64,000 bases of DNA, from contig NZ_JAHWZX010000011.1 of assembly GCF_019351405.1 (NCBI RefSeq), positions 57,759 to 121,758 of the forward strand. The letters run 5' to 3'. The translations under genes were made by a program, and so were the position numbers. Below are positions 1 to 9,153 of the stretch, piece by piece. This DNA comes from Stakelama flava. GTDB taxonomy: Bacteria > Pseudomonadota > Alphaproteobacteria > Sphingomonadales > Sphingomonadaceae. The notes beneath the pieces are model-generated. The model saw nothing but the letters and a program-made list of their open reading frames with translations, made no database searches and was not told the DNA's origin. The first letter of the stretch is position 1, and the number at the start of each line of letters is the position of its first letter.

Positions 1-2
1 AG

Positions 3-593
3 AAACCGGTTGATCTTGGTACGCTGCCCAGCGGTATGCCGCTCAGCGACGATTTTTCGACCGACCGGTTCGGCATTCAATGGTCCTTCTACGATCCCGG
101 ACGGAATGAAAAAACGCGCGTGCGTCGGATGGATAGCGTGATGCATGTTCGCGGCAAGGGGACAAGCCCGTCGGACTGTTCGCCGATCACCTGCATCTGC
201 GGCGATCATCGCTACCGTATCGAAGTTGATATCGAAGTCGATTCGGGTGCCGAGGGGGGGCTGCTGCTGTTTTACAGCCGCCGACTTTATGCGGGACTTG
301 GCCTCAACGCCAAGGGGTTGGTGATGCACCGCTATGGTCTTCAACGGCAATCGGGAAAACCGCCGGCAATCCGAAACCGGATGCGGGTGGCAATCGAAAA
401 CGACCGCAATATCGTCACCATGTATACCAGTGCCGATGGCGGGAAAATCTGGGAAAAGTTCGACGTCCAGATGGAGGTTTCTGGCTATAACCACAACACG
501 GCCTATGATTTCCTCAGCCTTCGTCCCGGCCTGTATTCGGCGGGGAAGGGGGAAGTGCGTTTTTCCCGCTTCACCTATCGGGCGATGACATGA
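3..593 (+). CDS. Glycoside hydrolase family 43-type protein, C-terminal part (gene begins before the window)
   Basis: The frame is open from the first base of the window, so this is the 3' end of a longer gene; the ATG at 36 is probably internal. The visible part (about 196 residues) looks like the C-terminal beta-sandwich (concanavalin-A-like) domain that follows the five-blade propeller in many GH43 beta-xylosidases/alpha-L-arabinofuranosidases: it opens with the linker LPSGMPLSDDFS, then RFGIQWSFY, and contains the strand GAEGGLLLFYSRRLYAGLG. The catalytic propeller is not in the window, so the substrate cannot be read. The stop overlaps the start of the next gene by 4 bases (ATGA), indicating translational coupling with the secreted esterase. 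The family call rests on recalled sequence resemblance. Confidence 0.7.
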   Translation, partial: KPVDLGTLPSGMPLSDDFSTDRFGIQWSFYDPGRNEKTRVRRMDSVMHVRGKGTSPSDCSPITCICGDHRYRIEVDIEVDSGAEGGLLLFYSRRLYAGLGLNAKGLVMHRYGLQRQSGKPPAIRNRMRVAIENDRNIVTMYTSADGGKIWEKFDVQMEVSGYNHNTAYDFLSLRPGLYSAGKGEVRFSRFTYRAMT

Positions 594-1594
594 TCGACCG
601 CCGCACCGCGCTGATCGGGTCGCTTGCCGCCGCCGGAATGGCCAGTTCCACGCGGGTCATGGGGCAAACCGCGCCGCCGCATAATGTCGGCGACCGCGTT
701 CCGGCATGGCCGCAGCCGGTCGAAACGATTGACCTCTGGCCGGGTGGCGCGCCGGGCATGCCGGACAATATGCCTGCCGAAAGCGTTGTCGAGCGAAGCA
801 CGGACGGCGCGATCAATGATCGTGCGGTGGACAATATCGCCGTGCCGCGCATGGCGGTGTTCAAGCCATGGCGGCCCAATGGAGCGTCGATGCTCATCAT
901 GCCCGGTGGCGGTTATGTTCACGTCGTCATCGACCGGGAAGGCTATGAAATGGCACAGTGGCTTGCCGAACGGGGGTTTACCTGCTTCGTGCTGTTCTAT
1001 CGCCTGCCGGATCAGGGATGGGCGGCGGGGCCGGATGTCGCGCTTTCCGATGCGCAGCGCGCGATCCGGCTGATCCGTCAGCGCGCGGGCGATTACGCGC
1101 TCGATCCGGCGCGCGTGTGCGCCATGGGATTTTCGGCCGGAGGGCATTTGTGCGCCGATCTTGCCGCGCGGTTCGACGCCGCAACCTATGACGGGGTGGA
1201 TGGTGCCGACAAACTGTCTGCCCGCCCGCTCATCGCCGCGCCCTTATACCCGGTCATGACCATGCAGCGGCCCTGGGCGCATGAAGGATCGCGTACCGCG
1301 CTGATCGGCAAGGACGCCGGACCGGCGCTGGAAGCCGCGCATTCGCCCGATCGAAATGTGAAGGAAAATACGCCGCCCTGTTTTCTGTGCCATGCCGAGG
1401 ACGATCCTTCCGTGCCGGTCGAAAACACGCTGTTGTTCCGCGCTGCGCTGAAAGCGAAGGGAGTGCCGGTTGAAACGCATCTGTTCGAGTATGGCGGCCA
1501 CGGTTTTGCCATGCGCCGGGTAATCGGAAAGCCGGCCGGACGCTGGCCGGAACTGCTCCTCAATTGGGCGCGAACCCATGAAGTGCTGATATGA
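590..1594 (+). CDS. Secreted alpha/beta-hydrolase, acetyl-xylan-esterase-like
   Basis: 334 residues with an N-terminal export signal (MIDRRTALIGSLAAAGMASS; an RR pair suggests Tat or Sec). The body is an alpha/beta-hydrolase of the BD-FAE/xylan-esterase type: oxyanion strand MPGGGYVHVV, nucleophile elbow GFSAGGHL (Ser of G-x-S-x-G), acid region EDDPSVPVENT and the catalytic His in YGGHGFAMR. Such enzymes remove acetyl or aromatic esters from hemicellulose in the periplasm or outside the cell. It overlaps the upstream GH43-type gene and the downstream DUF885 gene by 4 bases each, so the three are one translationally coupled operon for plant polysaccharide. A paralogue with the same architecture lies at 18742-19752. 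The exact ester is not readable. Confidence 0.8.
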   Translation: MIDRRTALIGSLAAAGMASSTRVMGQTAPPHNVGDRVPAWPQPVETIDLWPGGAPGMPDNMPAESVVERSTDGAINDRAVDNIAVPRMAVFKPWRPNGASMLIMPGGGYVHVVIDREGYEMAQWLAERGFTCFVLFYRLPDQGWAAGPDVALSDAQRAIRLIRQRAGDYALDPARVCAMGFSAGGHLCADLAARFDAATYDGVDGADKLSARPLIAAPLYPVMTMQRPWAHEGSRTALIGKDAGPALEAAHSPDRNVKENTPPCFLCHAEDDPSVPVENTLLFRAALKAKGVPVETHLFEYGGHGFAMRRVIGKPAGRWPELLLNWARTHEVLI

Positions 1595-3126
1595 TCGGCC
1601 AATTCGGTTTTTCGCGGCGCACGCTGCTGGGTTCGGCGGTCGTGCTGACGGCGCTGCCCGGCCTTGCCGCATCTGGTGCGGTAACGCGCGATGCCGCGTT
1701 GGTTGCGCTGCTCGACGACATCGCACGATCGAATGATCCGGCGCGGGGAATGGATGCGCTGCGTGCGTTCGACCCCAAAGGGCTTTCGCCCGTGCGGCGG
1801 CTTGATTTGCTGACGGTATGCGCAGGACTTGCCACCGATGCGCGGATGGTCGCGCAATGGCCATGGGCAGTGCCCGGCCACTCGCCATGGCCCGTATCGC
1901 CGCGGGCAGGCCTTTGGCGTCACGGCGGTGCAAGCAATGTTCCAAACGCGGCAGCGCAGATCGATACCGAAACCAGAAGCCTGTCGATTGCTGCGCAACA
2001 TGGCGTGATCCTGGCCCATGCCGCGCTTGAAGAAACCTTGGCCGGTCTGGAAAAGGCGGCTGCGATGGCCAAAGGCGATGTGGGCCGGGCATTGCAGCGG
2101 CAGGCGGCGATGCTGGCAGCGCAGCGCGAAACGGCACCTGCACGCGCCGGGCTGACCCATTGTCCCAGTGGTGCGAAATATTATACGCTGATGCTGGAAC
2201 GTGCGCTGGGCAAGGCGATAGCGCCTGAAATGGCGCACCGTCGCGCCGAAAGTGTATCGCGGGCATTGGTGCAGCGTGCCGATACGCTGTTCCGATTGAT
2301 CGGCATGGCGGACGGATCGACCGGCGAGCGTTTTCGCGAGCTGGCGCGCGATCCGCGTTACCTTTATGCAGACAGCGACGCCGGGCGCGATCGGGCGGTG
2401 GCCGACATGAACCACCGGCTTGCTCGGGTGAAGACGTGGCTTCCCACGGCTTTCGCGGACTTGCCCCCGGCAATCGACCATGTGGCCGCACGACGTATGT
2501 CCCCGGCGGACGAGGCGGCGGGGCGGGGTGGATATCGCATCGTTCCACCAGCGGACGGATCGGGCGAGGGCGGCTACTTCGTCGACCTCAGTCATATCCG
2601 GCAGCGGCCGAGCTGGACGCTGCCTTCCGTCGTGCATCATGAATTGCTACCCGGGCACATGGTGCAGATGCCGATCGAGGCAGCGGCCGATCCGCATCCG
2701 CTTCGCCTCGATCATGCTGCTGCTTTCACCGAAGGCTGGGCAGTATATGCCGAACGCCTGATGCTGGAGGAAGGCGCTTTTGAGGGCGCTCCCCTCGCGG
2801 AACTGGGCTATATCCAATGGGCGTTGTTCCGCGTCGGGCGCGCGCTTGCCGATACGGGAATTCATCACCGCGGTTGGACTCGCGCGCAGGCGGTCGAGAC
2901 GCTGCGCGATCTTCAGGGAGAGGGCGTGATCTTCGCTCCGCTGGAGGAAGACGTCGCCCGGATCGCGCTTGAACCCGCAATTCGTTCGGCCGAATTTCTG
3001 ATGGCGGATTCACTGGGTTCGATGCGCGCTGATGCTGCCGACATCCGCGCTTTTCATTCCGCAGTGCTCGTGCCGGGATCGCTACCCCTGACGCTGGTCG
3101 AGCAGGTTACACGCGGGATCATATAG
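1591..3126 (+). CDS. DUF885 family exported protein (putative metallopeptidase)
   Basis: 511 residues. An export signal with a twin arginine (FSRRTLLGSAVVLTALPGLAAS) is followed by the all-helical DUF885 fold. The hallmark motif HHELLPGHMVQMP, a gluzincin-like HExxPGH, is present near residue 350, and the later FTEGWAVYAERLM supplies the second conserved acidic helix. The family is treated as zinc-dependent peptidases/carboxypeptidases, but few members have been characterised, so the substrate is unknown. It is coupled by a 4-base overlap to the esterase upstream. A second, distantly similar DUF885 gene lies at 24509-26317 inside the hydroxyproline block. Confidence 0.8.
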   Translation: MIGQFGFSRRTLLGSAVVLTALPGLAASGAVTRDAALVALLDDIARSNDPARGMDALRAFDPKGLSPVRRLDLLTVCAGLATDARMVAQWPWAVPGHSPWPVSPRAGLWRHGGASNVPNAAAQIDTETRSLSIAAQHGVILAHAALEETLAGLEKAAAMAKGDVGRALQRQAAMLAAQRETAPARAGLTHCPSGAKYYTLMLERALGKAIAPEMAHRRAESVSRALVQRADTLFRLIGMADGSTGERFRELARDPRYLYADSDAGRDRAVADMNHRLARVKTWLPTAFADLPPAIDHVAARRMSPADEAAGRGGYRIVPPADGSGEGGYFVDLSHIRQRPSWTLPSVVHHELLPGHMVQMPIEAAADPHPLRLDHAAAFTEGWAVYAERLMLEEGAFEGAPLAELGYIQWALFRVGRALADTGIHHRGWTRAQAVETLRDLQGEGVIFAPLEEDVARIALEPAIRSAEFLMADSLGSMRADAADIRAFHSAVLVPGSLPLTLVEQVTRGII

Positions 3127-3197
3127 GCTGACGCCTTGCCGCGGCGGCGCGGGCAGGGCAGGGACGCTCTGCACAGATGGATATGGGGAGACGGGCG

Positions 3198-4205
3198 ATG
3201 GGGCGATTTCTTGCGTTCGGCGAAGTCATGCTTCGCCTGTCGCCACCGGGCCGCCAGTTGTTGTTACAGACGCCGGGGCTGGACGTGTGGACGGCGGGCG
3301 CGGAAGCGAATGTGGCGAGCGCTCTGGCGATGCTGGGGCACGATGCGGCGCTTGCGACGGCGCTTCCCGAAAACGCTCTGGGTGATGCCGCGCTGCGCAG
3401 CCTGCGCGCGCTTGGCGTCGATTGCCGCCATATCCAGCGGTTGCCCGGAAGGATGGGGCTGTATTTCGTTACACCCGGCGCGGGGATGCGGCCGACCGAT
3501 GTGATATACGACCGCGCGCATTCCGCCTTCGCCGAAGCGGCAGTGGAGGCGTGGGACTGGGACAACCTGCTCGATGGCGTCGCGCATCTGCACCTGTCGG
3601 GGATCACGCCTGCACTTGGCCCCGTTCCGGCAAAAGCGGCGCTGGCCGCGGTCGAGGCGGCATCGCAGCGCGGTATCCGCATTTCGTTCGACGGTAATTA
3701 CCGTGCCCGGCTGTGGGAAAGCTGGGACAGCGACCCGCGGTCGATCCTTACCCTGCTCGTGCAGCGCGCGCATATCCTGTTCGGCAATCATCGCGACATC
3801 GCCCTGCTGCTCGACCGTGATTTCGGCGGTGAGGGCGAAGCGCGGCGGCGGGCATCGGCCCGGGCGGCATTCGAGGCGTTTCCGAACCTTGAAGTGATCG
3901 CATCGACCGCGCGGCAGGTAATCGATTCCGATCATCATCACCTTTCGGCGCGGATCGATACGCCCGATGGCCATGCCCAGAGCGAGGAAATTGCGCTTTC
4001 GGGCATCGTCGATCGGATCGGGGCGGGCGATGCTTTCGCATCCGGCGTGCTCGACGCGCTGCTGAACGGCAGATCGATAGAAGCGGCAGCGGCCAACGGG
4101 CTGGCGCTGACCGCTCTCAAACATTCGCTGCCCGGCGATGCCAGCCTGTTCACCCGGCGCGACCTTGAAAGTTTCAGCATAGCCGGGGTCGATGTGCGAC
4201 GGTAG
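3198..4205 (+). CDS. kdgK: PfkB-family sugar kinase, probable 2-dehydro-3-deoxygluconokinase
   Basis: About 335 residues of ribokinase/PfkB fold. I chose the ATG at 3198 because GGGGAG (3185-3190) is correctly spaced before it and the protein then starts MGRFLAFGEVMLRLSPPG, the usual first strand of KDG kinases; the ATG at 3177 has no such site. PfkB features are visible: SFDGNYRARLW (substrate/lid strand typical of KDG kinases) and the C-terminal signature VDRIGAGDAFASG with the catalytic Asp of GAGD. KDG kinase phosphorylates 2-keto-3-deoxygluconate, the product of uronate catabolism, which fits an operon with a hemicellulase and an esterase. Specificity within PfkB is inferred. Confidence 0.75.
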   Translation: MGRFLAFGEVMLRLSPPGRQLLLQTPGLDVWTAGAEANVASALAMLGHDAALATALPENALGDAALRSLRALGVDCRHIQRLPGRMGLYFVTPGAGMRPTDVIYDRAHSAFAEAAVEAWDWDNLLDGVAHLHLSGITPALGPVPAKAALAAVEAASQRGIRISFDGNYRARLWESWDSDPRSILTLLVQRAHILFGNHRDIALLLDRDFGGEGEARRRASARAAFEAFPNLEVIASTARQVIDSDHHHLSARIDTPDGHAQSEEIALSGIVDRIGAGDAFASGVLDALLNGRSIEAAAANGLALTALKHSLPGDASLFTRRDLESFSIAGVDVRR

Positions 4206-4211
4206 GATGTA

Positions 4212-4227
4212 TTGAACGTTCATTCAA
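4212..4227. promoter_or_regulatory. Putative BetI operator upstream of phospholipase C
   Basis: TTGAACGTTCATTCAA fits the 16-bp dyad TTGAAY-N4-RTTCAA that recurs in front of the other choline genes (11201, 11299, 16968, 17144). It lies 112 bp before the phospholipase start. Assignment to BetI is inferred from gene content and from the ATTGAA/TTCAAT half-sites of known BetI operators. Confidence 0.6.
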
Positions 4228-4338
4228 ATGACTTAATCGTCGGCTATGAAAAGTATCGGCTGATTGTCGGGATACCTGCTTCCCTTGTTAAAAATGGGTT
4301 CAACGGGTATTTAACCGGCAGATTGTCAGGAGATACCA

Positions 4339-6405
4339 TTGGTCGATCGTCGTAATTTCCTTCGCAACGTTGCCGCGCTTTCCGCTGCGGGCGCGCTGCC
4401 CGTTCCGATCGCAAAAGCGCTCGCCCAACCGGTGGGCAAGCGCACGGGTACGTTAAAGGATGTCGAGCATGTCGTGATCCTGATGCAGGAGAACCGATCA
4501 TTCGACCATTATTTCGGAACGTTGCCCGGCGTTCGCGGCTATGCCGATCCGCGCCCGATGCCGCTGCGCAGCGGCAAATCGGTTTTCCACCAGCCCGCCC
4601 CTGACGGCGGGGAGGTTTTGCCGTTCCGCATGAACGCGCGAACGACCAGCGCGCAACTGCTCAAAAGCCTCGACCATAGCTGGAAGGGCGACGCGCGGCG
4701 CTGGGCCGATTACGATGTGTGGATCGACGACAAAACCCCCATGACCATGGGCTATTTCAATCGCGCAGATGTGCCCTTCTATCACGCGCTTGCCGACGCG
4801 TTCACCGTTTGCGACTCCTATTATGCCTCGCTCCACGGGCCGACCAATCCCAACCGGATGTATCTGTTCACCGGAACCAGCGGGCTTGCGGTTGGCAATG
4901 CCGGGCGGCAGGCGGTGCATAATGCCGATGACGGAAACTGGACGGGCGATGCCAGCCGGGACAAGGCGGATTTCCCCGATGTCGCAACTTGGACCACCTA
5001 TGCCGAGCGGTTGCAGAAAGCGGGGATAGGCTGGCGCGTCTATCAGGAATATGACAATTTCGGCTGCAATTCGCTTGCCTATTTCAAACAGTTTCGCGGG
5101 TTGGACCCGTCGTCCGAACTGTATCGGCGCGGCCGCGCGATCGTGCCCGGATCGACCGCGGAAAATGCCGATGCGACCGATGGCGGGCATCTCGTCTCCG
5201 CCTTTGCCGCCGATGTTCAGGCCGATACGCTGCCGCAGGTTTCTTGGATCGTCACGCCGACCAAATTCACCGAACATCCCGAAGCGCCGCCGGCTTTCGG
5301 TGAATCGCTGACCTCTCGCCTGATCGAGGCGCTGGTTTCAAACCCCGAAGTCTGGGCGAAAACCGCGCTGATCATCAATTATGACGAAAATGACGGCTTT
5401 TTCGATCATTTCCCCGCGCCACTTCCCGCGACCAATCGCCAGATGGGGCTGAGTACCATCGATACGCGCGGCGAAACGTTCGAGGGGCAGTCCGTCGGGC
5501 TGGGCATGCGCGTTCCGCTCATCGTGATCTCGCCCTGGACGCGCGGCGGATGGGTCAATTCCGAAGTGCACGACCACACATCGGTCATCCGGTTCCTCGA
5601 AAGCCGTTTCGGCGTTCACGAACCGAATATAACCCCGTGGCGACGCGCGGTAACGGGCGACATGACGAGCATGTTCGATTTCGCTGATCCCGATGGTTCC
5701 GCGCTTCACGCCTTCCCCGATACCGAGGATTATCTTGCGCGCGTCATGGCGGCGGCAAAATTGCCGCCGCCGCAGGTCCCGGCGAAACAGAGCGTGCCCG
5801 CGCAGGAACCGGGGCGTCGCCCGGTTCGGCCGCTACCCTATCGCATGGCGGTTGAGGACAGTTTTGATGACGGCGGTCTGGCGTTGCGCTTCGCCAATCA
5901 GGGCGAACAGGGCGTGGTGTTTCAGGTCTATGCACCCGAAACCGAAAGCGCGGGTCCGTGGTTCTATACGGTAGAGCCGGGCAAGAGCGTCAGCGACCAT
6001 TTGCCGGGACTTGCGGGCGAGGGGCGCTATGCACTCAGCGTCTTTGGCCCCAACGGCTATCTGCGCGAGTTTGCGGGAGAAGCATCGGGTAAGGCGCGAG
6101 CCGTATTGGTCCGGCTGGAAGAACGCCGTGACGGCGGGTTGCTGCTGAAACTTGCCAATCGCGGGTCGTCGCCGGTCGCGTTGTCCGTCGGCGCGCCCAC
6201 CTATGGCGAAACCACGAACAGCGATGTGCATCTGGAACCGGGCGGCAGCCATTCGCTGCGGATCGATCCGGCGCAAAGCGATCACTGGTATGACCTTGTT
6301 GTCGCCGAACGCGACGGTCCCTTCCGCCGCCGCTTTGCCGGTCATGTCGAAACCGGAAAGTCGAGCATGTCGGATCCTGCGCTGGAGGCGGGAGCGAAGG
6401 CATGA
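4339..6405 (+). CDS. Tat-exported phosphocholine-specific phospholipase C
   Basis: 688 residues, the usual size of the non-haemolytic PlcN-type phospholipase C. The start is a TTG at 4339, placed 6 bases after CAGGAG (4327-4332). It gives a twin-arginine signal (VDRRNFLRNVAALSAAGALP), as known for this family. The phosphoesterase domain begins VEHVVILMQENRSFDHYFG, with the metal/nucleophile region typical of the PLC/AcpA superfamily, then NYDENDGFFDHFPAP and the HDHTSVIRFLE segment. Two C-terminal beta domains (about residues 500-680, DUF756-like) follow. It cleaves phosphatidylcholine to diacylglycerol and phosphorylcholine in the periplasm or outside. The next gene overlaps by 4 bases and encodes the matching phosphatase. 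A BetI-type dyad lies upstream. Confidence 0.88.
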   Translation: MVDRRNFLRNVAALSAAGALPVPIAKALAQPVGKRTGTLKDVEHVVILMQENRSFDHYFGTLPGVRGYADPRPMPLRSGKSVFHQPAPDGGEVLPFRMNARTTSAQLLKSLDHSWKGDARRWADYDVWIDDKTPMTMGYFNRADVPFYHALADAFTVCDSYYASLHGPTNPNRMYLFTGTSGLAVGNAGRQAVHNADDGNWTGDASRDKADFPDVATWTTYAERLQKAGIGWRVYQEYDNFGCNSLAYFKQFRGLDPSSELYRRGRAIVPGSTAENADATDGGHLVSAFAADVQADTLPQVSWIVTPTKFTEHPEAPPAFGESLTSRLIEALVSNPEVWAKTALIINYDENDGFFDHFPAPLPATNRQMGLSTIDTRGETFEGQSVGLGMRVPLIVISPWTRGGWVNSEVHDHTSVIRFLESRFGVHEPNITPWRRAVTGDMTSMFDFADPDGSALHAFPDTEDYLARVMAAAKLPPPQVPAKQSVPAQEPGRRPVRPLPYRMAVEDSFDDGGLALRFANQGEQGVVFQVYAPETESAGPWFYTVEPGKSVSDHLPGLAGEGRYALSVFGPNGYLREFAGEASGKARAVLVRLEERRDGGLLLKLANRGSSPVALSVGAPTYGETTNSDVHLEPGGSHSLRIDPAQSDHWYDLVVAERDGPFRRRFAGHVETGKSSMSDPALEAGAKA

Positions 6406-7451
6406 TCGCGCGAATGATCGGCGCGGCGATTGCAGCGGTGGCTGGTTTCTCTGCAATGCCCGCCCATGCCCAGCTCGACCAATGGCCTGCCGAGGCGCGC
6501 GCCGAAATCAAGCGGGTCGTGGCGGATGCGCCCGCCGGCTCCTATGCGGTGTTTGACGCCGACAACACCATCTGGCGCCACGATCTGGAAGAGGCGCTGC
6601 TTCCCTTCATGGAACAGCGTGGCGAACTGTCGACCGCATCGCTCGATGCCTCGCTGCGCCCGGTCCCGGTGCATAAAGGTGAGAGCCTGTACGGCTATTA
6701 TGTCCGGCTTTGCGAGATCGACGACAAAATCTGCTATCCTTGGATTGCTCAGGTTTTTGCCGGGCGTTCGCTCGCCGCGCTGAAGCGTGATGTCGATGCG
6801 CTTATGGCATCGGACAAGCCTATTCCGGTACGCTATGCGGCCGGCGGCAAGGCGGTCGAGGACAGTGTTTCACCGCCGAAGATATTCGCGGCGCAGCGCC
6901 AGTTGATCCATATGCTCCAGGCGAAGGGCGTGCATGTCTATGTCGTGACCGCCGCTGCCGAGGAACTGGTGCGCATGGTCGTGTCCGACCCCAAATACGG
7001 CATCGGGATCTCGCCGCAGGACGTGATCGGTGTCACTATGCTGCTGCGCGATCCCGACGATGGAAGCGTGACGACCGCGCGGCGGCAGATCGTGAACGGC
7101 CATTTCCTCGATACCGAATATACCGCCGCGCATCATGCCCGGATGATCCTCACCCCGACGCTCTGGTCACCGCTTACCTGGTATGAGGGGAAGGTTGCCG
7201 GGATCGACGCATATATCGACCCGGTTCGCCATCCGCTGCTGGTCGCCGGCGACAGCCGCAGCGACTGGGCGATGCTTTTTCAGGCAAGCGGGCTGCGGCT
7301 ATGGGTAAACCGAAAGCCGGACGTGACCAGCGAACTTCACGCTGAACGCCAGCGCCGGGCGGAAGTGCAAAAAAGTTCGGGCAACGGCTCCGCGACGGCC
7401 GATGCCAATAGCGGCTGGATAGAAGTCAGGCAGGACGCGCTGGAACAATAG
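6402..7451 (+). CDS. Exported HAD phosphatase, phosphorylcholine-phosphatase-like
   Basis: 349 residues with a Sec signal (IGAAIAAVAGFSAMPAHAQ). HAD motif I is AVFDADNTIWRHDLEEALLP, in which the nucleophile Asp and the following D-N-T match phosphorylcholine phosphatase (PchP) of Pseudomonas; motif II is VYVVTAAAEELVR and motif III/IV is LLVAGDSRSDWAML. PchP releases choline from phosphorylcholine in the periplasm. The start overlaps the phospholipase C stop by 4 bases, so product and substrate enzyme are made together. The gene is followed by the convergent choline dehydrogenase. The activity is inferred from motif and context; another small periplasmic phosphomonoester is possible. Confidence 0.8.
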   Translation: MIARMIGAAIAAVAGFSAMPAHAQLDQWPAEARAEIKRVVADAPAGSYAVFDADNTIWRHDLEEALLPFMEQRGELSTASLDASLRPVPVHKGESLYGYYVRLCEIDDKICYPWIAQVFAGRSLAALKRDVDALMASDKPIPVRYAAGGKAVEDSVSPPKIFAAQRQLIHMLQAKGVHVYVVTAAAEELVRMVVSDPKYGIGISPQDVIGVTMLLRDPDDGSVTTARRQIVNGHFLDTEYTAAHHARMILTPTLWSPLTWYEGKVAGIDAYIDPVRHPLLVAGDSRSDWAMLFQASGLRLWVNRKPDVTSELHAERQRRAEVQKSSGNGSATADANSGWIEVRQDALEQ

Positions 7452-7481
7452 CCGCGTTCCGGGGGAGGACAGACACGCGGA

Positions 7482-9140
7482 TCAGCGCTGCGCGTCCCGC
7501 CAGTTCGACGCGCGCGAATATTCGATTTCGGATGGCGCGAGCATCTGCTTGCCCAGAATATGGTCGGCCGCTTTTTCAGCGATCATGATCGTCGGGGCGT
7601 TCAGATTGCCGGTAGTGATCGCGGGCATGACCGAACTGTCGACCACGCGTAGTGCTTCGACCCCGCGCACGCGCAACTGAGGATCGACCACCGCCATCAT
7701 ATCGTCGTCCGCCCCGATTTTGCAGGTGCAGGAGGGGTGGTAGGCGCTTTCCACCTTTTGCGCGATCCAGGCGTCGATCTGTTCATCGGAGACGATGTCC
7801 GCGCCGGGGCTCATTTCGCGGCCGGTAAAGGGCTTTAGCGGGTCCTGCGCGAAAATCTCCCGCGTCAGGCGAAGGCACGCGCGCATCTCCGCCCAGTCGT
7901 CAGGATGACTCATATAGTTGAAGCGGATGCTCGGCCGATCGTTGGATCGCGGACCGCTCAGCGTGACATTGCCCCGGCTTTTCGAACGCATCGGTCCCAC
8001 ATGCGCCTGATAGCCATGCCGGTCCGCCGCCGCGCTGCCGTCATAGGATACGGCGAGAGGAAGGAAATGGAACTGGATATCGGGATAAGGAATGCCCGGA
8101 GCCGATCGAATAAAGCCGCAGCTTTCGAAATGGTTGGTCGCGCCGAGTCCCTTTTTGGTGAGCAGCCATTGCGCGCCGATGCGCGCCTTGGCGATGGGGT
8201 TCATCACCGAATAGAGCGTGATCGGCTGCGTACATTCCATCTGAAGATAGAATTCGAGATGATCCTGAAGATTTTCGCCAACGCCTGGCAGATCATGCAC
8301 GACCGGGATGTCGAACCGCGCAAGCTCAGCCGCCGGGCCGATGCCCGACCGTTTGAGCAGGTGCGGCGAGTTGATCGGGCCGCTCGATACGATCACTTCG
8401 TGGCCGGCGCGAACCTCATGTTCCGTATCGCCCTGGCGATAACGCAAGCCGACCGCGCGATTGCCTTCGAACAGGATGCGATCGACCATCGCATGGGTGA
8501 TCAGGGTAAGGTTCGGCCGCTTGAGCGCGGGTTTCAGATAGGCGTTGGCGGCGCTCCAGCGGCGACCGTTATGGACGGTCATGTCCATTCGGCCAAACCC
8601 TTCCTGCTGACCGCCGTTAATGTCGCTGGTGACCGGATAGCCCGCCGCGTGCGCAGCGTCGATAAAGGCGGTGTATAGCGGGTTTTTCAATCTGCCATAG
8701 CGATTGTGCAATGGACCGCGATCGCCGCGATAGGCAGTGCCGCCTTCGGCGCGGCTTTCGGCGCGCATGAAATAGGGAAGGACCTGTGCATAGTCCCATC
8801 CTGCCGCGCCCTGATCGGCCCAGCCTTCGAAATCCATCGGATTTCCACGGACATAGACCATGCCGTTGATCGACGACGATCCGCCGATAACTTTACCGCG
8901 CGGCGTGTGCATCCGTCGTCCGGCAAGCCCCGGTTCGGGTTCGCTGCGATAGCCCCAGTCGAATTTCGGGCTGTTCATCGGGATCGAAAGTGCGCTCGGC
9001 ATCTGGATGAAGACCGACCGGTCCGATCCGCCGAATTCCAGCACCAATACGCTGTTGCGCCCATCGGCGGTCAGCCGGTCGGCAAGGACGCAGCCCGCCG
9101 ATCCGGCACCGACGATGATATAGTCATAGGCTGTGCTCAC
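7482..9140 (-). CDS. betA: Choline dehydrogenase (GMC oxidoreductase)
   Basis: About 552 residues, matching BetA length. The best start is the GTG at 9140: it follows GGAGAG and gives VSTAYDYIIVGAGSAGCVLA, so the FAD-binding GxGxxG sits at the N-terminus as in BetA. The longer frame to 9188 would run into the upstream gene. GMC signatures are present: GGSSSINGMVYVRG (signature 1) and SSGPINSPHLLKRSGIG (signature 2). The C-terminal catalytic region has YHPSCTCKIG and the closing VVDSSVMPAITTGNLNAPTIMIAEKAAD. It oxidises choline to betaine aldehyde at the membrane side. It starts 13 bases after the betI-betB fusion ends, so it is the second gene of that operon. Confidence 0.93.
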   Translation of the reverse strand: MSTAYDYIIVGAGSAGCVLADRLTADGRNSVLVLEFGGSDRSVFIQMPSALSIPMNSPKFDWGYRSEPEPGLAGRRMHTPRGKVIGGSSSINGMVYVRGNPMDFEGWADQGAAGWDYAQVLPYFMRAESRAEGGTAYRGDRGPLHNRYGRLKNPLYTAFIDAAHAAGYPVTSDINGGQQEGFGRMDMTVHNGRRWSAANAYLKPALKRPNLTLITHAMVDRILFEGNRAVGLRYRQGDTEHEVRAGHEVIVSSGPINSPHLLKRSGIGPAAELARFDIPVVHDLPGVGENLQDHLEFYLQMECTQPITLYSVMNPIAKARIGAQWLLTKKGLGATNHFESCGFIRSAPGIPYPDIQFHFLPLAVSYDGSAAADRHGYQAHVGPMRSKSRGNVTLSGPRSNDRPSIRFNYMSHPDDWAEMRACLRLTREIFAQDPLKPFTGREMSPGADIVSDEQIDAWIAQKVESAYHPSCTCKIGADDDMMAVVDPQLRVRGVEALRVVDSSVMPAITTGNLNAPTIMIAEKAADHILGKQMLAPSEIEYSRASNWRDAQR

Positions 9141-9153
9141 CCATGCCTCTCCG

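Noticed and set aside
1186..2640. 484-codon minus-strand frame over the esterase/DUF885 genes
   Set aside because: Arg/His/Pro-rich antisense translation without protein-like features.
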